Shown here: one piece after another, positions 54,869 through 64,000 of the stretch
How the letters are laid out: the number at the start of each line of letters is the position of its first letter
Position numbering within the stretch: the first letter of the stretch is position 1
Source: Arthonia radiata
Lineage: Eukaryota > Ascomycota > Arthoniomycetes > Arthoniales > Arthoniaceae
Direction: 5' to 3'
Length of the DNA: 64,000 bases
NCBI GenBank assembly: GCA_002989075.1
Contig: PSQN01000016.1
Span: 2,124,336 to 2,188,335 of the forward strand
Notes under the pieces: model-generated
What the model was told of the DNA's origin: nothing
Database searches by the model: none
Seen by the model: only the letters and a program-made list of their open reading frames with translations
Translations under genes and position numbers: made by a program

Positions 54869-56856
54869 CTCGTCTTATAGATCTCTTGATCCGATTGTTC
54901 TTTGCTTGCAGGTATTTTAAGCAGAAGTGGAAGGATGCTCGAAGACCGAGGACGGCTGAAGAATGCCTCACTCAGAGCGATGAGCCACGTACAAGATAGA
55001 TATGTAGCAAGCGGACGGGCGGCTAGAAGCGCGAACGTAGAAGCAAACATGAGGATAGAGCTGCGGTTGACTGTTCGAGCTTAGCCCTGATACTCATTGA
55101 TTGAAGCGCCAGAACCCTGCAACCGTCAACGACTAGAGCAGGTGATGAACAAAAGCATTGACCCAAGCATGGGAGAGCAAGTAGTGTGTTTGATCTGCGA
55201 GCATCAATCGTATAACGGTGCGTGCCCTGGCCCCAGCATAGCACGTCGTCCCGGTGGTGAACCTGACCCATGGTACCAGATGGCAATGCTTGGGGCATCC
55301 ACGGAATGCACCTAGAAAGGTGTTCCCAAAAGCGGTCTAGAGGCGTGAAAGGACGATCAGCTCCTTAAAGATCAATCAGCTCGAACACAGCGTGGAACTA
55401 GAACCTCTATGCCGTCACAGAATAGGTGTGGCATTCGTCAAGGCACGCTGCAAGGAAAAGAGTCTGAAAGCAGGTGGTACTCTATCGGCAGGCAGCGGAT
55501 TTTGTCCGATCATCTGCGAACCAGGGCACTGACCAACCATAGCAGACGATCAACTCGCCTAAACATTGGGATTTGAAGCTCTCGGTTGGACGTGTGCCGT
55601 AGAGACTGGATGGAGTCGTGGCAAACGACTACAAACAATGGATTTAGCGGCTGAACGTATGCTGGATCGAGCGAGGCGCTTCGTCGCGGCGCGTCGGGAG
55701 TATGACGGCGCGTCCGCTCTCGACGGCTGCGGACAGGCACCCTCGAAGTCTATTGCGTTGTCCAGACTTGCTGCTCAGGCGGAACGACAGAGTGCACAGC
55801 CAACGAGGAGTACGACCTCCTCACTTCGCGTAGAAGTACGACCCGTTTCTGGATCGGCGCTGAGGCCTGTGTGCGTCATCGCGGTCGTCAACAGTCGTTC
55901 CAGCACGCGAGTCGAAACGAGGGCGAGGGTATGAAGCTCAAGAGACCTGTAGTGGGCGAAAGTGGCCAAAGCGTGACCTGTTCAGTTTGAGCTGCAGGGC
56001 GCGTTGGACCGTTTTCCGAAAGCGGACTAGCGGCGACCCCGATGATCAATGCTAAGTGTAGGCATTACCTCGCAGTCCAATAGATCTCGGGAGGACGGCG
56101 AGGGATCTTCAGCCGCCGACACTAACAGCCCGAATCCCGATATATCAGCAGGGGCGAAGACGAACCCAAATCAAATTAGGCACATTGACACTTACACTGC
56201 TGCGCCCTGACAGCATACTGCAATAATCGGACCATTATGCGGACGTGTGATAGATTCGCGTGGTGCTAGTGCAATCACTATGGGATGTCAAGAAGCAGCG
56301 CTCATCGACCTGCCATGTGAGAACGACTCCGCCGGGTTGTCAGGCATGGACTCCACCGTCCTGTAAGGCCACATATACTAACCACCTGCGACCTCTGCGG
56401 CTCTGAAAGGCAACAGGTCAATTTCTTCCTCCAGTTATTGGCTAACTCGTGCAAAGTCTCGCACACCGCGTTGTGGGGGCTAAGGGCCAAGTCGTCTCGG
56501 ATTCAGAGCAAAGTCCACGTCGCTAGTTTCTTACCGCATACTCCTCAGGTGACTCTCAAGTGGGCTGCCTGAACCGATTTCAATCAAAGATTTCTATTCT
56601 CAAATACATACAGCTGTTACATGCTGGCACGTCCCGTCATCGCTGGCTGCTCTCGTCAGGGTTTATAATAATCTTCCCACAACGTGGTTTCGGAACCGCG
56701 CTAGCTTCACTAGGCAACCTGCCAGGTTTACGGGGCGTCCGTATAAGCTCACTCGACGTTTCTGTGCCATATGCTTTCATCTAGCATTTAAGAATTGACC
56801 CTGGCGGAACAGTCAGCACATTGAATACCATACTTGTGACGAGAAGCTGTAGGGAC
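54869..56856. other. 2-kb intergenic region, no gene seen
   Basis: This interval lies between two minus-strand genes. A GC-rich stretch at 55560-55930 is open on both strands but shows no recognisable protein. No zinc-cluster exon for the upstream transcription-factor-like gene was found. No mobile element, tRNA or repeat array is visible. Confidence 0.4.
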
Positions 56857-58188
56857 CTACAAGAATTGCTCTGCGGGCAGAAGCGCCATTGGAGGCCCGG
56901 CAAAATCGAATTGAGCCTGGAAATTGATGTCAGCACAATTGATTCTTAAAACGAAAGGTGATACTCTGTTGAATACTTGCCAGTCCAACCATGCGTTCGA
57001 CGAAGTAGGCGCTTGTGTCGGTGCAGCTGGCACAACCGAAGAAACCGTAGACTTTGTGGTTGTGTAGGCACTGGCGGAGCTCGGTTTGATTGAGGTTGTC
57101 ATCTTCATGGTCGAGCTGGAGCTAGGCACGGCAGCGTAAGCAGACGTATATGCCGTCGTGCTTGTCGACTGCACTTTGCTACTGCTACTCATTGCAAGCG
57201 AGGTCGAGGTCGAAGATGCAGCCTTTGAGCTGGACGTCGAGCTGGGTGCAATAGCGTACGCAGACGTCGACGTCGCGGTAGAGGTAGTCTGCGTTCGAGT
57301 GCTGACAAGCGAAGCTGGGGCTGAAGTGATTGAGCTTGCGCTCAAAGTTGATTGACTCGAGGCTGAGCTTGCAGGCATCGAGCTTAGGCTTGGCGTAGTC
57401 CGCACTGACGTTTGCGATACTGTTTGGCTGCTGAACACGCTACTGCCACTACTGCCGCTACTAACGCTGCTGCCGCTACTAACGCTGCTGCCGGGTACAG
57501 CGATCGCTGTAGTCATTGTTGAAGCCTGAAGATACCTAGTCGAGGCGACACTCTGGGAGGTCGAGCCTGTGTTGTAGGTAGATGCCGTGGAGGACGGCCC
57601 TGAGGCGGTCATGTACGGGACTGCGACCGAACTGCTCGTGGTAGCTGATGAGCTGCTGGAAAATGAGCTAGCCGTACCGTAAGCCGCCGTGGAGGTCTTG
57701 CTCGTTGCTGCAAGTGGCGCAGAATCTTCGATCGCCTGAGACTGTGTGGATGGCTTGACGGCTGCCTCTGCTCCGTTGGAGGAGAGAGAACTGGCCGTAC
57801 TAGTCGTAGAGCTTGCACTATCTGCGACTCCTACGCATTGATAATAATTCGCCCACAGATTCCAGCACTGGGGGCCGGCATCAGGGTTCCACATCATCTG
57901 TCACGAACGTCAAGGCCGTATTCCGAGGATCGCAGGGAGCGTACTCACAAAGGAATCTCGTGATATGCCGCATTTCTGAGGGATCGTGTCGCAGTCATCT
58001 CCCGGCCCGACCGGACCATAGAACGCGTTGCAGTTGGACACAATGTTGGGCTGTACAGCACTTGGAGTCTCCGTCGTACGGAGGATGGGTACGGTGGCGC
58101 TCGCGGCGTTCGTAGGCCATGCGAATGTTGTCGAGGCGGACAAAGCAGCAAGAGCGACACCGCGAACTACACTGAGTTGGCGTGACAT
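56857..58188 (-). CDS. Secreted LysM protein with Ser/Thr-rich stalk
   Basis: Exons 57949-58188, 56977-57897 and 56857-56916 encode 406 residues. Residues 1-23 are a secretion signal (GVALAALSASTTFA core). A single LysM domain spans about 45-100 across the first splice: SNCNAFYGPVGPGDDCDTIP, CGISRDSFMMWNPDAG and CWNLWANYYQCVGV, with the paired cysteines typical of fungal LysM. About 230 residues of Ser/Thr/Ala stalk follow, with internal repeats. The C terminus, after a 60-bp in-frame intron (strong TTTCCAG acceptor), is WLDWQ then AQFDFAGPPM. Retaining that intron adds 20 codons without a stop, so both forms are possible. Family knowledge: LysM binds chitin or chito-oligosaccharides; plant pathogens use such proteins to hide chitin from host receptors. 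Confidence 0.85.
57435..57495. repeat. In-gene short tandem repeat in the LysM stalk
   Basis: An 18-bp unit, CTACTAACGCTGCTGCCG on the plus strand, is repeated in near-identical tandem copies and encodes alternating Gly-Ser and Val-Ser in the stalk of the LysM protein. Such tracts vary in copy number easily. Confidence 0.65.
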
Positions 58189-58885
58189 GGTGCAGGCGAC
58201 GCGCTCGTGGTCCAGGATCGAGAAACTTACTGGGGATGAGGACACTCTTACTGCTGCAAATACAGAGGCCTTAGACAGGCACTACAAGCTATAGCACAGC
58301 TTCGTTCGTCTCTTTGAAACTCATCTGAATTTTTAGATCTTTGTCTTTGGCCTGGCGAGACTCGTTCTTGAATGAAAAGAAAGCACCTACTTGAAATAAT
58401 GAACTACGACAAAGGACGGACACTTATCTTCATGACTGGCCATCACCATGCCTCGATTGTAGACTTTTGCTACTCATTGAAGCCTCTAAACGTCGGCCCC
58501 CTTGAACAACGCCATCTGGATATTCTGATGAGCGGAAACAGGTGCACGGGTGTGCACAGCAATATTGGAGTCGGTTTGCTCTATGTAGGGCGCGGCAGCA
58601 TCTTCATTGCTAGCCATCAACTCTAGACGCATGTGAGCGAGATGTCAGCGCTGGTCACGGCGTTCTTTGCGGGAGAACATTAGATGGAGATTAAACGGAG
58701 GACGAGTACGTGAGCGCGCAAAAAACAACAGCCAGCTCGGCGGAAAATCGGCAATCTGGCTCGGGCCTCGGGTATCTGGGCCCGCGTTCGGGCCGTAATG
58801 CGATGATGTTCAATGGAGCAGTCAGTCTACTTTGAAGATTGCCACGTAGAGATTGCTGGTCTCTTACATTGCACCGCTTGCCAAA
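58189..58885. other. Divergent promoter region
   Basis: This 697-bp interval lies between the LysM gene and electron-transfer flavoprotein beta, which are divergent. A short plus-strand frame (58372-58626) has no recognised product and was not called. Confidence 0.35.
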
Positions 58886-59795
58886 ATGTCGTCTGGCCTT
58901 AGGATCCTAGTGCCCGTCAAGCGGGTCATAGACTATGCTGTGTGTTGTCCATCGCCAGTGCTCAGGGAAGCGAATCGAGCTCATCTGTAACAGATCAAGC
59001 CCCGCGTGAACAAGGCGAAGACCGGCGTGGAAACAGGCGGCGTAAAACACTCGATGAATCCTTTTGACGAGCTGTCGGTCGAAGAAGCAGTCCGGTTGCG
59101 AGAACGAAAGACACCGGCTATCAGCGAGATTCTCGCGCTCAGTGCTGGCCCACCCAAGGCGCAGGTACGTGGATCGGCGTGAAGTCATGGAGACCTTGCT
59201 GCAGAATGCTGATGATGCTGTTGCGTAGGATGTTCTACGAACAGCAATGGCCATGGGTGCCGACAGGTCAATCTTCGTCGAGGTCGAGGAAGATGCGGAC
59301 GCTGGTGGACTCGAGCCATTGGCGGTCGCCAAGCTATTACAGAAGGTCGTACAAGAGGAGAAGAGCGACATTGTTATGCTAGGGAAGCAAAGCATAGACG
59401 ATGACGCCGGACAGACTGGTCAAATGCTAGCGGGCTTGCTGGGTTGGCCACAGGCGACACAGGCGAGCAAGGTGGAGATCAAAGAACAAGATGGAGGGCA
59501 TGTGGCAGAAGTAACGAAGGAAGTGGATGGCGGCGTGGAGACAGTGCGCGCCAAACTTCCCATGATCATAACGACAGATCTGAGATTGAACGAGCCACGA
59601 TACGCCAGCTTGCCAAATATCATGAAAGCCAAGAAGAAGCCAATGGAGAAGAAAAAGCTCACAGACTACGGGGTCGATTTGCAAAGAAGGATGAAGACGA
59701 TAAAAGTAGAAGAGCCGCCTGAGCGGAAGGGCGGTGGGAAAGTTGAGGACGTTGATGGGCTTATTGGAAAGCTGAAAGAGCTCGGTGCATTATGA
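58886..59795 (+). CDS. ETFB: Electron-transfer flavoprotein beta subunit
   Basis: Exons 58886-58939, 58994-59164 and 59229-59795 encode 263 residues, near the standard 250-265. Family blocks are [19 protein letters not shown] across the first splice, [51 protein letters not shown] and the AMP-binding region with [20 protein letters not shown]. Family knowledge: with ETF alpha it carries electrons from mitochondrial acyl-CoA and other dehydrogenases to ETF-ubiquinone oxidoreductase in the matrix. No cleavable presequence is obvious, which is normal for the beta subunit. Introns (54 and 64 bp) are GT-AG and in phase 0. Confidence 0.94.
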
Positions 59796-60024
59796 GCTGA
59801 GAACGAGGAGATATACGCTACTATACGAATCCAGGGACTCGTGAGACTCTTGCGCAAGTCAATGTTTGCCTCCCAAATGAGTGAGGACGTTTGTGTTTGC
59901 TTCGCTACAGATGAAGGGAGGGAGGGTGTAGCCACCAGAAGAATCAGTCATTGCACATCAAACCCATCGCGCCCTGGCAAAAGTTCGTACGCCAATATCA
60001 CCCCCGACGGCGCGATTGACACAC

Positions 60025-60652
60025 TTACTGCTCAAGCGGTGGCCGCCCATCGCCCCAAAGCCCAACCACGCCAAGCAAGAAAGCAAAGCCTGAGATACCG
60101 GCCCTGACCGCCTGTCGGAACTTGTAGCCCTCCATGCTCTTTCGGACTTCCTCGCCGTTCAACCTTACGCTGCCGTTGACGTCTTCGTAATCTTCCTCAT
60201 CCACCTTCTGGACGTTGCTTTGTTCATGTTTCTTCGTCTCGGTCTCACGCCTCGTCAAAAAGAGGTCTGTGCTACCGCCAATCGCAACAGCCAGGCACGT
60301 CCATAGCAGGTATGGGTGGCGTCGACCGGGTGAGAGGGCGTATGCGATGATGTATGAGGAGCAGGCGGCCAACGAGAGGCCGTTCAGGTGGCGGGTAGTT
60401 AGGGTCTGTTGCTGCTTGAAGGTCGCATTACCCGCGCCTGCCGATGGAAGTGCTAGCAGCGATGGCACGGACTGAGTGCTTGTAGCATATGAGACGCCCT
60501 GAACCTTGTCAGCAGCCATTTTTTAGAAACATTGCTGGCGCAAATGAGGGGCAACGCGCCACCAACAATGGGATATTGAGGATGCTTACAGTGAGAATAC
60601 CCAGACTGCAGGTTCCCAGGAATTTGAGGACTGGCACTGTGATACCAGACAT
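60025..60652 (-). CDS. ATG33: Atg33-like mitophagy protein
   Basis: Exons 60590-60652 and 60025-60504 (85-bp intron) encode 180 residues. The N terminus MSGITVPVLKFLGTCSLGIL joins to VQGVSYATSTQSVPSLLALP, the layout of the fungal Atg33 family. Two further hydrophobic segments follow (LSLAACSSYIIAYALSPGRR and YLLWTCLAVAIGGSTDLFL), and a last one, GISGFAFLLGVVGLW, at the C terminus after an acidic loop. Family knowledge: Atg33 is a small mitochondrial outer-membrane protein needed for selective mitochondrial autophagy in yeast. An alternative start at 60519 would give MAADKVQGVSYATS without the first helix; the spliced form is favoured because it restores the family N terminus. Confidence 0.75.
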
Positions 60653-61389
60653 CTTGTTCGATGGTGGTGAAGCCTTTGAGAGTGATGAAGAGGTGGTCAA
60701 GCACTTTGATGATCCGAAGCAGGAATGCCAAGGATAGGTTGCAACCTGAAGCGACGCGATAATCGCTCCCTGTAAATAAATGTGGCGTGATATAAGGCGT
60801 CAAAGAAGCACTTCGAGTATCTCTTTGTTATGAATCAAGATACAACCGCGGTTAAATCGACCCCTATTTATCCCAATTTACCTCACTTCACACTCGCGAA
60901 TGTGTGTCCACTGCCGACTACATGGCTCAATACATCGCTGGATCTCATCGCCTTCGGAACCCATCCATACGAACATCTGCTCGTAGTGAGAGTCAAGGCA
61001 TTCATGCAGACAGTCGCCACAACGCTGGTTGCATACTTTGCCTATCTTGCTCACTACACTAGCATGCTGCTTGTTAAATTCGAGTCGAAGTGTAGAAGTG
61101 CTGGGAGATGTTAAATTACCTTGGATCTACTGTTCCGTCTTCTTCGGATGGGATTGCTCCAAATGGTTAACGAGCGGTGACGATGTGGTTCAGCAGCGTG
61201 TTCGACGTCACTTATCTCTGCTCTTCAACATATTGACACTCCAAAGCCTCACATAATTCGAGCCTTCACTCTTCCGTTGCTCGCACCTTTAGATAACGTT
61301 GGTCATTCCATTGCATCTACAACGCGACACTGCAACATGAAGCTTTTCTAAAACCACCTTCAGCGCCGCGAGTAACCTTCACACGTAAC
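60653..61389. other. Intergenic, no firm gene
   Basis: This 737-bp interval lies between divergent genes. A 94-codon plus-strand frame from 60830 starts with ATG but shows no recognised family and was not called. Confidence 0.35.
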
Positions 61390-62273
61390 ATGTCTTCTGC
61401 TTCTTCAGGCGCAGCGGCACGACAAAAGTCGCTTGCAGAAGCCTGGCTGCTTCAGAGTCTGCATGGGCAAGCGTACCCAAATCCTTTGGATTAACCAATA
61501 CTGACATTTCACCAGTCTCTACAAGGACGCAAACCTAGCGGATGTCACTCTCAAGACCAGGAGAAGGAGCTCCGGGCTCACAAGAACATCCTCGCAAGCC
61601 GTTCGACGTACTTCTCCAAAGCTTTCGGAGGCCAATTCAAGGTGTGTTTCGACGCTTTTATAACTTTGCCTCGAAGTACACTAAGATGACTTAGGAAGCG
61701 AATTCTGCAGACATGGATTTGGACTCTCACGATGCTGCAGTGATCAAGGCAGTCCTTCAGTTTATTTACACGGGCTACTTTTCCATTGATCTGTGCCTAG
61801 AAGAGCATCATGGGCTCTTCCTAAGCAAGGTCCATCGTGCTGGAACCTATTTTCAACTCCGTGGACTGTCAGATGCCGGTCGTGCATCTTTTGGCGCGTA
61901 CATGGAGCTAGATCCGGTCGGTGCATTTGCAGCTGCGCCTTTCATATACGAAACATCATTACGCTCCACCGACATGCTTCGAGCTAACTTTAGGGGGCGC
62001 GCCTATCTTTGTCTCCCGGCGATTCTGGGAAGTTCGAAGCTCCTCAACGTCGTTAATGATGCTGAACGGAAGAATAGAGACATACTTGCGAGATGTCCTG
62101 ATCTGGCTTATGATATCAGCGTCCTTCATGCTGATGGCGGGCCGCTCTATGTTGACAAAGCTGCAAAAATATACGAGTGCACGACATGCAAGCAGATCAT
62201 GTACATTGGCAGTGCTACCGACGTGGTGCGTTGCCCTGAGTGCTTGGCTGCAGTCGCGGAAAAAGGAGCTTGA
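61390..62273 (+). pseudogene. BTB/zinc-ribbon family, member C (frameshift)
   Basis: Exons 61390-61427, 61516-61641 and 61695-62273 have good splice sites, but exon 2 contains a net one-base loss. The BTB starts in one frame (LYKDANLADVTLK) and continues in another (DQEKELRAHKNILASRSTYF, then GGQFK), with the change at about 61549-61560. Exon 3 is intact for 193 codons: VIKAVLQFIYTGYFS, HRAGTYFQLRGLSDAG, MELDPVGAFAAAPFIYE, PDLAYDISVLHA and a zinc ribbon, CTTCKQIMYIG ... RCPECLAAV. Two introns match family positions. As read, only a short N-terminal peptide would be made from the normal start. A sequencing error is a possible alternative. Confidence 0.65.
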
Positions 62274-62699
62274 TATTCATGAGACGAACGATTGTAGCGT
62301 CGCATAGACGGTATGCAAGGCTGCGAAACCAAGGTAGTGTGTATTAAAGCCTCTGAGCATATTCAAGCCTGAAGCGATTCCTTCTCTCGGTTTCATAGCA
62401 GTTTCCCAGAAATGCGTTTCCGCAACCTCCCTATGATTAGAACCAAGGCTGAAGTGCTGGCAACACGATCTTCATGCTCGGGCTCGGCTGCACGGGCAGG
62501 TCTCGGCTATCACTGCTTCACCTCGCCCTCCTGAGCCTGTGGTAAGTAGTCCACCTGCGCGTCACTCCATCTTTCTTCTCCCTCCCCAAAAACTCTTTCC
62601 CTCCGAACATCGCCGTCGGCCACTAGCAGACCAGTCGACCCTTCCTTTCGCCGTCTGCAGGGTTCGCTACGAGCTTTCAGTAGCGTTGTCATCAACACC
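62274..62699. other. Spacer between BTB-C and BTB-D
   Basis: This 426-bp spacer separates the tandem BTB-C and BTB-D genes. It is presumably the promoter of D. CT-rich words are seen at 62565-62600; nothing else is recognised. Confidence 0.35.
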
Positions 62700-63746
62700 A
62701 TGGCATCGACTTCAGCATCACAATCTGCGCTGCTGGAAAATCTACAGAAGTCAGTCCCCCTATCGCCTTTTGAGGGAGCTTGTCGCTAATCGTGGCAGGC
62801 TCTACAAGACTGGCAACTTCGTCGACTTAACTATCAAGACCGGCAAGACGACATTCAAAGGAAGCAAGATCATCTTCGCCAGCCAATCGAAGTTCTTCGA
62901 AAAGGCTCTTCATGGCAGCTTCAAGGTAAGTGCGGTACGTATAAGATCATGCCGCTCATGCGCTGATCACCGCCCTAGGAAGCACGCACAAATACAGTTG
63001 ACCTTTCGGAGTGGGAAGACGATGTAATTCGCGCAATGGTGCAACATGTCTACACAGGATTCTATACGCTACCAGGCAACACCCTGACCACGACGAATCA
63101 CTGCACGATACATGCAAAGATCTACGCTCTTGCTGTACACACGGAGCTCGATAGCCTTCAGAAGAGCGCTCTTGCGCAATTTGAAGCATGTTTGCAGCTT
63201 GACACGGTGAACGGCTTCGCCTCAGCTGCAGTTGTCTATGGCGAGACCCTGGCTCAAGACCGCACATTGCGTGATGTTTTAGTCGCTCGGTATGTCCTTG
63301 TTACTATCAAAAAGCAACGCGAGCGCTTTGCCCGGAAGCCGGGTCAATATAGGGACGCTGATTGAGTCACATCTAGGATCTCCCACATACTTCCCCAGGT
63401 GCTTGGAGCCAGCAACAATCTTTCAGGAAACTGAACGCTTCTAAGCTCTATCCCAGATCTCGCATACGACATTGTCATTCACTCAGCCGAGAGAAAAGCT
63501 TCCCAAGGCTCTTTGGTGGGGTCAACAGAGCCTGTGCGAGCGCGTTGCGCGAATTGCGACGAATTTGCGTACAAGGGGTCTCAGGATGAACTCAGATGCC
63601 CGGAATGCTGGACCGTATTGAGTAGGAATTCTGACAAGGCGAAAGCTGGACGCAAGACTTCACAAGAAGCTAAAAAACTGGCCAGCAGGGCGAAAGCACG
63701 CTACACAGACTTGCTCTACTCGATCGACGATGCTAACTATGACTAA
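62700..63746 (+). pseudogene. BTB/zinc-ribbon family, member D (in-frame stop before the ribbon)
   Basis: Exons 62700-62749, 62799-62925, 62979-63289 and 63377-63746 keep one frame except for a TGA at 63432-63434. The BTB part is complete: LYKTGNFVDLTIKTGK, KIIFASQSKFFEKALHGSF, KEARTNTVDL, VIRAMVQHVYTGFYTLPGN, HAKIYALAVHTELDSLQKSA. After the stop the frame resumes with PDLAYDIVIHSAERKAS and the ribbon (RARCANCDEFAYKG ... LRCPECWTVL), then a basic tail. The gene could yield a BTB-only protein of about 180 residues; the ribbon would be lost unless the stop is read through. It shares two introns with C and has one more (63290-63376) of its own. Confidence 0.65.
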
Positions 63747-64000
63747 GCGCCGTCAATGATAAGCAAGGCCGGACGCTTCAAATCTTTCGATGCATCAGAC
63801 GCGACGTCCGAGAGCAGCGGCGTTCATGGAGTAGCACAGGGCGCATCTAGAAACCCTCGATGATTGCTTGCTTCGCAACGTGAGCCTGTTCACACGCTAC
63901 AGGGACTCATCTATGTAGCGACAAAAACGCTTCAAGCCGACCATACGTCTTCCCTCTCGGTCGGCTTATACATTTGCGTGGACCTTCCATTTTGGTCGAC
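63747..64000. other. Right edge, no gene seen
   Basis: The last 254 bp after BTB-D. No open frame or repeat worth calling is present. Confidence 0.35.

Noticed and set aside
55566-55934. 122-codon plus-strand frame
   Set aside because: The composition is simply GC-rich with Arg/Ala/Ser, and the opposite strand is also open; nothing supports coding.
60830-61114. 94-codon frame starting with ATG
   Set aside because: No similarity to any family, placed in the shared promoter of Atg33 and BTB-C; too weak to call.
1-64000. tRNA, rRNA, CRISPR or transposase genes
   Set aside because: By eye I found no tRNA B-box/T-loop arrangement with a matching acceptor stem, no rRNA-like stretch, no spaced repeat array, and no reverse transcriptase or transposase motif. 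A covariance-model scan would be needed to exclude small RNA genes.

Overview
The window is nuclear DNA of a filamentous ascomycete. The genes carry short GT-AG introns (mostly 50-90 bp) with CTAAC/CTGAC-type branch sites close to the 3' splice site. The protein families (Atg33, fungal Vma7, xylose reductase, LysM secreted protein, GRAM-VASt protein, fungal-type RBR ligase) are those of Pezizomycotina. The mixture of BTB proteins, a LysM protein and small paralog families suggests a dothideomycete (Mycosphaerellales-like), but that placement is inference. All exon boundaries were read by hand from frame continuity, splice consensus and family resemblance; no transcripts were available.

Layout. 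Positions 0.5-20 kb are mostly housekeeping: an INO80-subunit-F-like protein (-), an Iah1-type esterase (+), a conserved fungal protein (+), V-ATPase subunit F (+), a two-helix membrane protein (+), a small secreted cysteine protein (+), an NPC2/ML sterol-lipid protein (-), a large presequence-bearing protein (-), the AFG1 ATPase (-) and two unknown proteins (+). Positions 20.4-23.9 kb hold a tandem array of four intact genes and one decayed copy of an unrecognised small-protein family, all on +. Positions 24-36 kb hold a Baeyer-Villiger monooxygenase, an unknown protein, an ADP-sugar Nudix hydrolase, an RBR ubiquitin ligase, an Ldh2-type dehydrogenase, a four-helix membrane protein and a xylose reductase. 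Positions 37.8-47.5 kb hold a low-complexity protein, a GRAM-VASt lipid-transfer protein, exosome subunit Rrp45 and a single-span low-complexity protein. Positions 48.5-63.7 kb contain two pairs of BTB genes with a C-terminal zinc ribbon. These flank a fungal transcription-factor-like gene, a LysM secreted protein, electron-transfer flavoprotein beta and Atg33.

The two parts most worth attention are the multigene families. The 20.4-23.9 kb array shares an N-terminal Y-x-E-I-x-x-Y-L block and a C-terminal L-V-[RK]-x-[ML]-A-x-E block, and includes a clear pseudogene. The BTB/zinc-ribbon family has four members in two pairs. They share the first intron at the same codon, differ in the second intron, and three of the four carry a reading-frame break. 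Both look like families in birth-and-death turnover. Between genes there are several 0.5-2 kb stretches in which no RNA gene or mobile element could be recognised.
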